Below, piece after piece: positions 1 to 6,767 of a DNA stretch of 11,874 bases. The notes under the pieces are model-generated. The model saw nothing but the letters and a program-made list of their open reading frames with translations, was not told where the DNA came from and made no database searches. The stretch comes from Clostridium sp. CAG:508 (GTDB lineage: Bacteria; Bacillota; Clostridia; TANB77; CAG-508), in assembly GCA_000435755.1 (NCBI GenBank), contig FR889098.1, positions 58,425-70,298 of the forward strand, read 5' to 3'. Each line of letters begins with the position of its first letter. The first letter of the stretch is position 1. The translations under genes and the position numbers were made by a program.

Positions 1-1002
1 TTTTGTGTCATATTAGCAATTATTATGTATATAATAAGCCCAATATTTACACCAAAATGGTACAATAATATGCATGGTGGAGCAACAAGACGTGTAAAAG
101 GAATTTATACAGAACCAAAAGATGCAATTGATATAGTTGGAATAGGTAGTAGTGACCTATATGCTAGTGGGGTATCTACTATGAAATTATGGAATGATAT
201 GGGAACAACTACATATCATATAGGAATATCTAAACAAACTACATGGACAGCATATTATATGTTAAAAGACTTCTATAAAAGGCAATCTCCTAAATTAGCA
301 ATTATAAATATGGACTTTTGTTTTGAAACAGGAGATGGATATAAAAAATATATAAGAGAAGGCACAGACAATATGCCAATGAGCATAAATAAATTGGAAA
401 TGATAAATGATCCTGTGTTTAATAATTCTTTAAAAGCTAAAATTAGTTTTGTGTTTCCAGTTATTAGATTTCATTCAAGATGGAGTGAATTAACTAAGGA
501 AGAGTTGAAGCAAGCATACACAAATGATAATGTTCCATTTAAAGGATATGAATTAAATAAGAAAATTGACCCATATAAAAAACCGAAAAAAGGACAAGGA
601 CTAAAAGATAAAAACAAACAACAATTTGAGAGCATTCCAGACAATGCAAGTGAATATTTAGATAAAATACTTGAATTATGCAAACAAAATAATACAGAAG
701 TATTATTAATTTATGTTCCAACAATAAGAGCATGGAATCAATCAAAACATGAAGCATGTGCTAAATATGCAGAAGAAAGAAATTTAACATTTATTGATTA
801 TAATTCATCTGATTTTGATTGGAAGAAAAATACCAGAGATAATGGATATCATTTAAATATATATGGTGCAGATATAGTTACTCAAAAGTTGGAAGAAACA
901 ATAAAACAATACAATCTTCCTAATCACAAAGAAGATAGTAATTATCAACATTGGAATGAAAGCTACCAAATATATGAAGAGTTAATAAAAAGCAAAAAAT
1001 AA
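1..1002 (+). CDS. SGNH/DltD-like membrane-anchored hydrolase or acyltransferase (5'-partial)
   Basis: The reading frame is open from base 1, so the true start lies upstream. The ATG at 25 has no ribosome binding site and sits inside a hydrophobic stretch (encoded by about bases 1-48), which looks like the end of a membrane anchor. After the anchor the protein appears extracytoplasmic. A beta-strand followed by G-x-G-S-S-D (codons 139-156) resembles the nucleophile elbow of SGNH esterases. A late D-N-G-Y-H-L-N segment followed by a glycine (838-870) resembles the catalytic Asp/His block, and a strand with LLIYVP at about 703-720 fits the core fold. Family members such as DltD or AlgX-like proteins act on cell-wall polymers, often beside an MBOAT acyltransferase; none is visible here. 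The Asp is four residues before the His rather than the usual three, so activity is not assured. It ends 12 bases before uvrB, so the two are probably cotranscribed. Exact substrate unknown. Confidence 0.6.
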   Translation, partial: FCVILAIIMYIISPIFTPKWYNNMHGGATRRVKGIYTEPKDAIDIVGIGSSDLYASGVSTMKLWNDMGTTTYHIGISKQTTWTAYYMLKDFYKRQSPKLAIINMDFCFETGDGYKKYIREGTDNMPMSINKLEMINDPVFNNSLKAKISFVFPVIRFHSRWSELTKEELKQAYTNDNVPFKGYELNKKIDPYKKPKKGQGLKDKNKQQFESIPDNASEYLDKILELCKQNNTEVLLIYVPTIRAWNQSKHEACAKYAEERNLTFIDYNSSDFDWKKNTRDNGYHLNIYGADIVTQKLEETIKQYNLPNHKEDSNYQHWNESYQIYEELIKSKK

Positions 1003-1014
1003 AGAGGAGTAAAA

Positions 1015-2970
1015 ATGTTTAAGTTACACTCAGAGTATAAGCCAACAGGTGACCAACCACAAGCAATTGAATATTTAAGCAACGGAATAAAAGAAGGTAA
1101 GAAGTTTCAGACCTTGTTAGGAGTAACTGGGTCTGGAAAAACTTTTACTATGGCCAATATAATTGAAAAAGTACAGAGACCAACTTTGGTTTTAGCACAT
1201 AATAAAACTTTAGCAGGGCAACTTTATTCCGAATTTAAAGAGTTTTTCCCTGAAAATAATGTTGAGTACTTTGTATCATATTACGACTATTACCAACCAG
1301 AAGCGTATATACCACAATCAGATACGTATATCGAAAAAGATGCTTCTATAAACGATGAAATAGATAAGTTACGTCATTCAGCAACAGCTTCTTTATTTGA
1401 AACTAGAGATACAATAATAGTTGCATCAGTTTCATGCATTTATGGTCTAGGAGACCCAATTGACTATGAGAACTTAACAATATCTTTAAGGCCAGGTATG
1501 AAAATTGAAAGAAATACAGTGTTAAAAAAACTCATAAATATGCAATATACCAGAAGTGAACTTGAATTTAAAAGAGGTACATTTAGAGCAAAGGGGGATA
1601 TTGTTGAGATATACCCATCAGACCAAAGTGAAACTGCAATTAGAGTGGAATTTTGGGGAGATGAAGTTGAAAAGATTTCTGAAATCAATCCTTTAACAGG
1701 TAAAGCAATAAGTACAAGGCAACATATTATGATATTCCCAAATTCTCATTATGCAACAACTGCAGACAAAATGGAAAAGGCAATTGTAACAATACAAGAG
1801 GAACTAAAAGAAAGAGTAAAATATTTTAAAGATAATAATAAACTAATAGAAGCTCAAAGAATAGAAGAAAGAACAAACTTTGACATTGAAATGATGAGAG
1901 AAACTGGCTTTTGTCAAGGCATAGAAAATTATTCAAGACATATAAGTGGTAGAGAGCCTGGAAGTGCACCATACACTTTATTTGACTATTTTCCAAAAGA
2001 TTTTCTATTACTAATAGATGAATCACATGCTACAATCCCGCAAGTAAGAGCAATGTACAATGGAGATAGGGCAAGAAAAGAATCTTTAGTGAATTATGGT
2101 TTTAGGCTTCCATCAGCCTTTGATAATAGACCTTTAAAATTTGAAGAGTTTGAACAAAGAATAAATCAAGTTGTATTTGTTAGTGCAACACCAGCCGAAT
2201 ATGAAAAAGAGCATTCAAAAGAAAATGTTGTTGAGCAAATTATAAGACCAACAGGCTTGCTAGACCCTAAAATAGATGTTAAGCCTGTATCAAATCAAAT
2301 AGATGATTTAATAGAACAAATTCATGAAAGAGTAGAAAAACATGAGAGAGTGTTAGTAACAACATTAACTAAAAAAATGGCAGAAGATTTAACAGCCTAT
2401 TTGGCAAGTTTGGATATAAAAGTAAAATATATGCACTCGGATATTAAAGCACTAGAAAGAATGGAAATTATACGTGACCTAAGATTGGGTGAGTTTGATG
2501 TCTTAGTTGGAATTAACCTTTTACGAGAGGGATTAGATATTCCTGAGGTTTCATTAGTAACTATATTAGATGCAGATAAAGAAGGATTTCTACGTTCAGA
2601 GCGTTCATTAATTCAAACAATAGGACGTGCTGCAAGAAATACAGATGGAAAAGTTATAATGTATGCAGACGAATTAACTGACAGTATGGAAAAAGCAATT
2701 AGTGAAACAAACAGAAGAAGAAAAATTCAAATGCAGTATAACGAAGAACATGGAATTACTCCACAAACAATACAAAAATCTATCAGAGATACAATAAAAG
2801 CAAGTTATGTTGCTGATATACAAGAAGAATATAAGCTGGACAAAGAAGCAAATGTACAAGACATAATCAATAAGCTTACTGACGAGATGCTTAAATATGC
2901 AGCAGAAATGGAATTTGAAAAAGCAGCTGAAATTAGAGATAAGATAAAAGAACTTGAAAAAATGATATAA
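1015..2970 (+). CDS. uvrB: UvrABC system protein B (excinuclease subunit B)
   Basis: DNA-damage recognition and helicase subunit of nucleotide excision repair. UvrA loads it on DNA, it verifies the lesion and then recruits UvrC for incision. The 651-residue length is normal. Visible landmarks are the N-terminal TGDQP motif (11-15), Walker A GVTGSGKT (36-43), the beta-hairpin YYDYYQPEAY (89-98) that inserts between strands, the Walker B/DESH motif (335-338), an SATP helicase motif, an IGRAARN motif VI, and the C-terminal UVR coiled-coil (about 617-651) that contacts UvrC. A GAGGAG ribosome binding site lies 7 bases before the ATG. The gene follows the upstream SGNH-like gene by 12 bases and ends at a strong terminator. 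uvrA, its frequent neighbour, is not next to it here. I saw no obvious LexA box in the short upstream gap. Confidence 0.98.
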   Translation: MFKLHSEYKPTGDQPQAIEYLSNGIKEGKKFQTLLGVTGSGKTFTMANIIEKVQRPTLVLAHNKTLAGQLYSEFKEFFPENNVEYFVSYYDYYQPEAYIPQSDTYIEKDASINDEIDKLRHSATASLFETRDTIIVASVSCIYGLGDPIDYENLTISLRPGMKIERNTVLKKLINMQYTRSELEFKRGTFRAKGDIVEIYPSDQSETAIRVEFWGDEVEKISEINPLTGKAISTRQHIMIFPNSHYATTADKMEKAIVTIQEELKERVKYFKDNNKLIEAQRIEERTNFDIEMMRETGFCQGIENYSRHISGREPGSAPYTLFDYFPKDFLLLIDESHATIPQVRAMYNGDRARKESLVNYGFRLPSAFDNRPLKFEEFEQRINQVVFVSATPAEYEKEHSKENVVEQIIRPTGLLDPKIDVKPVSNQIDDLIEQIHERVEKHERVLVTTLTKKMAEDLTAYLASLDIKVKYMHSDIKALERMEIIRDLRLGEFDVLVGINLLREGLDIPEVSLVTILDADKEGFLRSERSLIQTIGRAARNTDGKVIMYADELTDSMEKAISETNRRRKIQMQYNEEHGITPQTIQKSIRDTIKASYVADIQEEYKLDKEANVQDIINKLTDEMLKYAAEMEFEKAAEIRDKIKELEKMI

Positions 2971-2976
2971 AAAGAA

Positions 2977-3013
2977 TTCCCCTCTGGAAATATCCAGAGG
3001 GGAAAGTCTTTTT
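2977..3013. terminator. Bidirectional intrinsic terminator between uvrB and the convergent small gene
   Basis: A perfect 12-bp stem (TTCCCCTCTGGA, 2977-2988) with a 4-base AATA loop pairs with 2993-3004. It is followed on the plus strand by AGTCTTTTT. Read on the minus strand, the same hairpin is followed by TTCTTTTTATAT. It should therefore end transcripts from uvrB and from the convergent gene at 3024-3335. Confidence 0.93.
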
Positions 3014-3023
3014 GGATAAAACC

Positions 3024-3335
3024 TTACGAATAATTGTAAGGCGGTTTGATAGGGGCAACTGTTTCAGAAGCAATTTCTTCTCGTAGTTGCTCATTGTTTT
3101 CTACCGCCACCATAAGAAGATTGTAGGCGGTGGTGTTAACAACTGCTTCTCGCCAAGAAATGTGATAACGGTGCTGGCCATATCTGCCATAAACGGGAGA
3201 TATTTTTTTAAGAGAAAAACCTTCATCGTTAAGTTTCTTTGCCTGACGAGGGTACAGGTTGAGCTCAGCAGTGGTACTGCCGGTCTGAGAGCGATACTCT
3301 AACCGCTCCAACAAGGTAAGCCTTCCTGCTTGCAT
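3024..3335 (-). CDS. Hypothetical protein, 103 residues, atypical base composition
   Basis: I do not recognise this family. The start is placed at 3335 because a GGAGG sits 8 bases upstream (3348-3344). The frame stays open for 15 more codons upstream to 3380, but those overlap the likely leader and lack a binding site. The product is soluble-looking, without cysteine, signal peptide or membrane segment. It starts with a short basic helix, followed by a strand-helix-strand-strand pattern rich in Tyr/Arg/His around residues 25-60 (YPRQAKKLNDEGF, then PVYGRYGQHRYHISW), a helix to about residue 90 and a Pro-rich tail. The basic aromatic middle could bind nucleic acid, but that is a guess. G+C is about 45% by hand count (140 of 312), against roughly 30% nearby. 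Six of eight arginines use CGN codons, whereas neighbours use almost only AGA. This suggests horizontal acquisition. It is isolated between a terminator and its own promoter. Confidence 0.75.
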   Translation of the reverse strand: MQAGRLTLLERLEYRSQTGSTTAELNLYPRQAKKLNDEGFSLKKISPVYGRYGQHRYHISWREAVVNTTAYNLLMVAVENNEQLREEIASETVAPIKPPYNYS

Positions 3336-3343
3336 GTGGTAAA

Positions 3344-3348
3344 CCTCC
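3344..3348 (-). promoter_or_regulatory. Ribosome binding site fixing the start of the 103-residue gene
   Basis: GGAGG on the minus strand lies 8 bases before the ATG at 3335. The two in-frame upstream ATGs near 3380 have no comparable site, so the shorter product is preferred. Confidence 0.8.
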
Positions 3349-3354
3349 AAAAAT

Positions 3355-3388
3355 ATAAAATTTAATGCTTCTAGCATCATAAAATTTA
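3355..3388. repeat. Paired 10-bp repeats around a small dyad
   Basis: ATAAAATTTA occurs at 3355-3364 and again at 3379-3388. Between them lies the perfect dyad ATGCT-TCT-AGCAT (3365-3377). The repeats are themselves near-palindromic. The block spans the start site and leader of the minus-strand gene, so an operator role is possible, but AT-rich DNA produces such repeats easily. Confidence 0.4.
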
Positions 3389-3416
3389 TTATACTACGTT
3401 TTTCGACAAAAGTAAA
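3388..3416 (-). promoter_or_regulatory. Sigma-A-type promoter of the 103-residue gene
   Basis: On the minus strand a -35-like TTTACT (3416-3411) is followed by a 17-base spacer and a perfect TATAAT (3393-3388). Transcription would start near 3381, leaving a leader of about 45 bases before the ATG. The -35 matches the consensus in four of six bases. A Spo0A-type box lies inside the spacer. Confidence 0.65.
3399..3410 (-). promoter_or_regulatory. Candidate Spo0A box (0A box)
   Basis: The minus strand reads TTTGTCGAAAAA, a full match to the known Spo0A consensus (TTTGTCRAA followed by A/T bases) with the TGTCGAA core at 3408-3402. It occupies most of the spacer of the minus-strand promoter and lies about 31 bases upstream of the -35 of the divergent plus-strand promoter. 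It could regulate either gene. A position inside the spacer favours repression of the minus-strand gene, by inference only. Confidence 0.55.
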
Positions 3417-3440
3417 TAAAATTTTAAATAAATTTAGGTA

Positions 3441-3469
3441 TTGTAATTTTTGCCATAACTGGTTATAAT
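3441..3469 (+). promoter_or_regulatory. Sigma-A-type promoter of the CmpB-like gene
   Basis: TTGTAA (3441-3446), a 17-base spacer and a perfect TATAAT (3464-3469) lie 33 bases before the ATG at 3502. An AAGGAG ribosome binding site at 3488-3493 follows. The element is divergent from the promoter of the 103-residue gene, with about 25 bases between the two -35 regions. Confidence 0.75.
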
Positions 3470-3501
3470 ATAGTCTATCATAACATTAAGGAGATAAAAC
3501 A

Positions 3502-4329
3502 ATGCAATATAGTATAAGCATATACTTTTTATATTTCATAATTTTAGCAATAATAGGCTGGATAATGGAAGTAACACTTCAATTGGTACAAAAACATAAA
3601 TTTTCAAATAGAGGATTTTTAATCGGACCATATTGTCCGATATATGGCTGTGGAGGAGTTTTAATAACTTTAACATTATCTAACTTGGCTAATCATCCTG
3701 TCGCGTTATTTAGTACTGCAATACTTATCTGTGGTGTACTAGAATACTTAACAAGTTATTTAATGGAAAAAATATTTAATGCACGTTGGTGGGACTATAG
3801 CAATAATAAATTTAATATAAATGGAAGAGTTTGCTTAGAAACGATAGTTCCTTTTGGAATTCTGGGGCTAGTTTTAATATATGTAATAAATCCATTTATA
3901 TTTGATAATTTATCTAAGGTTTCAACAAATGTAATAAATATCATAGCTGTAGTTGTAGCTGTACTATTTACATTAGACCTAATAATTTCACTTACAGTAA
4001 TATCTAATGTAAGAAAAGCAACTACGAAATTTGATAAAGAAAATCCAAAAGACAGTACAGACGAAATATCTAGAAAAGTAAGAGAATTTTTAAAGAGCAA
4101 ATCACCATTAAATAGAAGATTAGTAGAAGCCTTTCCGGAATTGACAGCAATAATAAAAGAAAGAAAAGAACAAATAAAACAAAAGACAAAAGAAATAAAA
4201 GGAGATATAGTTAATAAAGCAAATGAAGTAAGAAGTGATATAACAGATAAAGCAGGAGAGCTAAAAGGAGAGATAGCGAAACAAGCTGATAAAGTCAAAG
4301 AAAAGTTAAAAAAAGAAAAAAATAAATAA
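3502..4329 (+). CDS. CmpB-type (ABC_trans_CmpB / DUF1113) membrane protein with 11-residue-repeat tail
   Basis: The N-terminal part matches the CmpB-type putative ABC-transporter family. A membrane helix is followed by a GW-I-x-E-V motif (about residues 19-24), then NRGFLIGPYCPIYGCGG (about 36-52), the family hallmark. Around five membrane segments fit at roughly 6-24, 46-62, 68-90, 112-132 and 142-167. The biochemical role of the family is not established, and no ATPase gene is adjacent. After residue 170 the protein becomes highly charged and soluble. From 223 to 266 it is built of four consecutive 11-residue units of the form [GSE]-[DEQ]-I-x-x-K-[AT]-x-E/K-[VIL]-[KR], as in EQIKQKTKEIK and SDITDKAGELK. 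This predicts a long amphipathic helix like LEA or apolipoprotein repeats, likely cytoplasmic. AAGGAG 8 bases upstream supports the start. It has its own promoter and ends at a terminator. Confidence 0.85.
   Translation: MQYSISIYFLYFIILAIIGWIMEVTLQLVQKHKFSNRGFLIGPYCPIYGCGGVLITLTLSNLANHPVALFSTAILICGVLEYLTSYLMEKIFNARWWDYSNNKFNINGRVCLETIVPFGILGLVLIYVINPFIFDNLSKVSTNVINIIAVVVAVLFTLDLIISLTVISNVRKATTKFDKENPKDSTDEISRKVREFLKSKSPLNRRLVEAFPELTAIIKERKEQIKQKTKEIKGDIVNKANEVRSDITDKAGELKGEIAKQADKVKEKLKKEKNK
4168..4299 (+). repeat. Four tandem 11-codon units in the tail of the CmpB-like gene
   Basis: The units encode EQIKQKTKEIK, GDIVNKANEVR, SDITDKAGELK and GEIAKQADKVK, followed by a partial unit (EKLKK). 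Isoleucine or valine at position 3, lysine or glutamine at 6, a small residue at 7 and an aliphatic residue at 10 recur at an exact 11-residue period, which is the classic signature of LEA-type or apolipoprotein-type amphipathic helices. Confidence 0.75.
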
Positions 4330-4336
4330 TAAAATC

Positions 4337-4368
4337 AAAAGCCAGTTGGGTATCACTAACTGGCTTTT
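4337..4368. terminator. Bidirectional terminator between the CmpB-like gene and rnhA
   Basis: AAAAGCCAGTT (4337-4347) pairs perfectly with AACTGGCTTTT (4358-4368) across a 10-base loop. The A-tract on one arm and T-tract on the other give a U-run in both directions. It lies between two convergent genes, 7 bases after one stop codon and 11 bases beyond the other. Confidence 0.87.
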
Positions 4369-4379
4369 AGCTTTAAGCG

Positions 4380-4814
4380 TTATAAATTTTTAATTGCATT
4401 ACGTGCAAGCTCATCACAACGATTATTATATTCGTTATCAGCATGACCTTTTACTTTATGAAAAGTGACATCGTGAATTTTAGTTAAGGAAAATAACTCT
4501 TGCCAAAGCTCTTTATTTTTAACCTCTTCTTTACTAGAATTTTTCCAACCATTCTTAATCCAGCCCAAAATCCAATTTTGTAAAAATGCATTTACTACAT
4601 AAGCACTATCACTATATAAATCCACTTTGCAAGGTCTCTTCAAAAGTTTTAAAGCTTCAATTACAGCAGTCAATTCCATAACATTATTAGTAGTATCCTT
4701 TTTACCACCAGAAATCTCTTTTCTATTTTCACCCATCATCAAAATGGATCCCCATCCACCTGGACCGGGATTTCCACTACAAGCTCCATCAGTATAGATT
4801 ATAACTTTATCCAT
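4380..4814 (-). CDS. rnhA: Ribonuclease HI
   Basis: Cleaves the RNA strand of RNA-DNA hybrids, removing primers and R-loops. The start is set at 4814: AGGAG lies 9 bases upstream (4828-4824), and the protein then begins MDKVIIYTDG, the usual RNase HI N-terminus. The frame extends 24 codons further up to 4886, but that part would run through the promoter. The resulting 144 residues are close to the usual size of about 150. All four catalytic acids are visible: D9 (TDG), E47 (in NNVMEL), D69 (YSDS) and D134 (NNRCDELA), with the mobile histidine H124 in VKGHADNEYNN. The basic, Trp-rich handle region (about 80-105) typical of the E. coli-type enzyme is present. It is divergent from tmcAL and convergent with the CmpB-like gene. 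Confidence 0.97.
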   Translation of the reverse strand: MDKVIIYTDGACSGNPGPGGWGSILMMGENRKEISGGKKDTTNNVMELTAVIEALKLLKRPCKVDLYSDSAYVVNAFLQNWILGWIKNGWKNSSKEEVKNKELWQELFSLTKIHDVTFHKVKGHADNEYNNRCDELARNAIKNL

Positions 4815-4823
4815 TAATAAATT

Positions 4824-4828
4824 CTCCT
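4824..4828 (-). promoter_or_regulatory. Ribosome binding site fixing the rnhA start
   Basis: AGGAG on the minus strand, 9 bases before the ATG at 4814. It decides for the 144-residue product over a 168-residue reading. Confidence 0.8.
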
Positions 4829-4835
4829 TTAAACA

Positions 4836-4864
4836 TTGTAAATTATTACTTTTTATGATATTAT
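4836..4864 (+). promoter_or_regulatory. Putative tmcAL-coaE promoter
   Basis: TTGTAA (4836-4841), a 17-base spacer and TATTAT (4859-4864). Transcription would begin near 4871, about 42 bases before the ATG. It overlaps the opposing rnhA promoter. Confidence 0.55.
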
Positions 4865-4886
4865 AACATAAACTAAGACAAGTCAA
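4858..4886 (-). promoter_or_regulatory. Putative rnhA promoter
   Basis: On the minus strand TTGACT (4886-4881) precedes TATAAT (4865-4860) with a 15-base spacer, or TAATAT (4863-4858) with a 17-base spacer. The start would fall near 4853, leaving a leader of about 40 bases. The -10 overlaps the tmcAL -10 on the other strand. Confidence 0.55.
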
Positions 4887-4912
4887 TAATAAAATAAAAA
4901 AAGGGGGTAAAA

Positions 4913-6169
4913 ATGAGCAAGGTACTTGGAATTATTGCAGAATATAATCCATTTCATAATGGACATTTGTATCACATAAGAGAATCTGTTGAACAAACTG
5001 AAGCTGATTATGTAGTGTGCGTGATTTCAGGAAATTTTGTTCAAAGAGGAAACACTTCTATAATAGATAAATGGACTAAAGCTAAGATGGCTATTGCACA
5101 AGGCGCAGACTTAGTAATTGAATTGCCTACAATATATGCTACTTCAAGTGCAGAAAACTTTGCCGAAGGTGCTATAAAAATATTAGATTCCTTAGGAATT
5201 GTTGATACACTTTCTTTTGGAATAGAAGCAAAAGATTTGGCAACACTAAATAATATTGCCAATGTTTTATATCAAGAACCGAAAGAATATGTTACTATGT
5301 TAAGCCATGAGCTAAGCAAAGGGGTATCTTTCCCAAGAGCAAGAGAAAATGCATTAATGATGTATTTAAATGATATTAAAAGATATGCAAATGTTTTAAG
5401 TGGCTCAAACAACATATTAGGGATAGAGTATTTAAAAGCACTAAAAAAATTGAAAAGTCCATTAAAACCAATTGGAATAAAAAGAGAAAAAGTACTATAT
5501 CATGACGAAATCATAGTAGATGATTTTGCTAGTGCCACTGCAATACGCAAAATGATTGCAACAAGGCAATTCGACGATATTATTAAAGTTATTCCAAGAA
5601 GCTCATATATTTTATTAGCTCAAGAACTAAGAAAAGGACATTATGTATTAGATTTGTCTAAATTTCAAAAGGAAATCATATATATATTAAGAAAAATGTC
5701 TATAAAAGAAATAGAACAATTGCCAGATGTTTCAGAAGGCTTAGAAAATGCTATAAAAAATGCTGCTAATTCTTGTAACAATATAATAGACTTAGTTAAT
5801 ATGGTAAAATCTAAGAGGTATACACAAACTAGAATACAGAGAGTATTAATATATGCATTACTTGGCATAGATAAAAAAATGATGGAAACAGCAAGAAAAA
5901 CAGTGCCATATACAAGAATTCTCGGATATAGTGAGAAAGGCAAAAAACTAATTTCAGCAATAAAAGCCAAAAATCCTAAGATAAATTTAGTAACGTCTGT
6001 TAAAGAATTTATGGATAATAGCAAAAATAAGGTGCTAAAAGAAATGTTAGCAATAGACATTTATGCAACAAATGTATATACCTTAGGATATGAAAAAGAC
6101 TCATGGTCTAACTTAGATTATACTAGTAAAATAGTAACCAGTACAGATTTGAAAGAGGTAAAAAAATAA
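4913..6169 (+). CDS. tmcAL: tRNA(Met) cytidine acetate ligase
   Basis: By family (B. subtilis TmcAL, formerly YlbM) this enzyme uses acetate and ATP to form N4-acetylcytidine at the wobble base of elongator tRNA-Met. The N-terminus GIIAEYNPFHNGH contains the nucleotidyltransferase signature with HNGH at residues 15-18. It is followed by SGNFVQRG (about 39-46), a SGSNNILGIEYL segment in the middle, and ASATAIRKMI, the ISS-TxIR-like motif of this superfamily. The alpha-helical C-terminal half is basic and probably binds tRNA. Length 418 is typical of the family. A GGGGG ribosome binding site (4903-4907) sits 5 bases before the ATG. coaE starts one base after its stop codon, indicating one transcript. 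Confidence 0.93.
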   Translation: MSKVLGIIAEYNPFHNGHLYHIRESVEQTEADYVVCVISGNFVQRGNTSIIDKWTKAKMAIAQGADLVIELPTIYATSSAENFAEGAIKILDSLGIVDTLSFGIEAKDLATLNNIANVLYQEPKEYVTMLSHELSKGVSFPRARENALMMYLNDIKRYANVLSGSNNILGIEYLKALKKLKSPLKPIGIKREKVLYHDEIIVDDFASATAIRKMIATRQFDDIIKVIPRSSYILLAQELRKGHYVLDLSKFQKEIIYILRKMSIKEIEQLPDVSEGLENAIKNAANSCNNIIDLVNMVKSKRYTQTRIQRVLIYALLGIDKKMMETARKTVPYTRILGYSEKGKKLISAIKAKNPKINLVTSVKEFMDNSKNKVLKEMLAIDIYATNVYTLGYEKDSWSNLDYTSKIVTSTDLKEVKK

Positions 6170-6170
6170 A

Positions 6171-6746
6171 ATGATTTTAGGTATTACAGGTAGTTCGGGT
6201 GCAGGGAAAAGTACTGTATGTGAAATATTGGAGAGAAAATATAGTTCTCAAACTATAAATGCAGATAAAATTGCAAAACAATTATCAAAGCAGGGAACAA
6301 ACTATCTACAAGAAATTATACAAAACTTTGGAGACGATATTTTGCTAGAAGATGGAGAACTAAACAGAAGAAAACTGGCTAATATTATTTATTCGAACCC
6401 AGAAAAAAGAGATGAATTGAACAATATAACATTTAAGTATATAAAAAATGAAATAAAAGAACAAATTGCAAAAAGTAATAATAATATAATTGCAATAGAT
6501 GCACCACTTCTTTTAGAGGCGAATTTACAAGAGATATGTGACAAAACAATTGCTGTAATTTCAGAAGATAGAAATTTACAAATCAAAAGAATTATTAAAC
6601 GTGATAATATTGATAAAGAACATGCAATTGCAAGGCTTAATGCACAACATCCAAATGAATTTTATATACAAAATTGTGATAATACTCTTATTAATGATGA
6701 GACATTAGAACAGCAAATCGAAAAACTTCTATTTAGTGAAAACTAA
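6171..6746 (+). CDS. coaE: Dephospho-CoA kinase
   Basis: Last step of coenzyme A synthesis: phosphorylates the ribose 3' hydroxyl of dephospho-CoA using ATP. The P-loop is G-S-S-G-A-G-K-S (residues 7-14). NADKIAKQL (about 30-38) carries the conserved Asp that acts on the substrate, DAPLLLEA (about 109-116) matches the family's PLLFE block, and the KRIIKRDN segment is the lid. The tail LNAQHPNEFYIQNCDNTLIND fits the usual Q...AD-x-VI-N ending. Length of 191 is slightly shorter than the common 200. A GAGG at 6155-6158 lies 12 bases upstream, inside the end of tmcAL, so translation may be coupled. The last codons form part of the terminator stem. Sequence is rather divergent but all key blocks are present. 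Confidence 0.9.
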   Translation: MILGITGSSGAGKSTVCEILERKYSSQTINADKIAKQLSKQGTNYLQEIIQNFGDDILLEDGELNRRKLANIIYSNPEKRDELNNITFKYIKNEIKEQIAKSNNNIIAIDAPLLLEANLQEICDKTIAVISEDRNLQIKRIIKRDNIDKEHAIARLNAQHPNEFYIQNCDNTLINDETLEQQIEKLLFSEN

Positions 6747-6758
6747 TAGAAGTTTTTT
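6721..6758 (+). terminator. Terminator overlapping the 3' end of coaE
   Basis: AAAAACTTCTATT-T-AGT (6721-6737) pairs with ACTAATAGAAGTTTTT (6742-6757), giving 16 base pairs with one bulged T and a GAAA loop, followed by a T-run (6753-6758). The coaE stop codon (6744-6746) lies within the right arm. Confidence 0.85.
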
Positions 6759-6767
6759 ACAATTACT

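Noticed and set aside
3087..3302. Plus-strand open frame of 71 codons opposite the small gene
   Set aside because: No ribosome binding site, and the minus-strand frame has promoter, binding site and terminator. It is a shadow.
3795..4298. Long minus-strand frame opposite the CmpB-like gene
   Set aside because: It arises from the repetitive A-rich codons of the real gene; no binding site or promoter.
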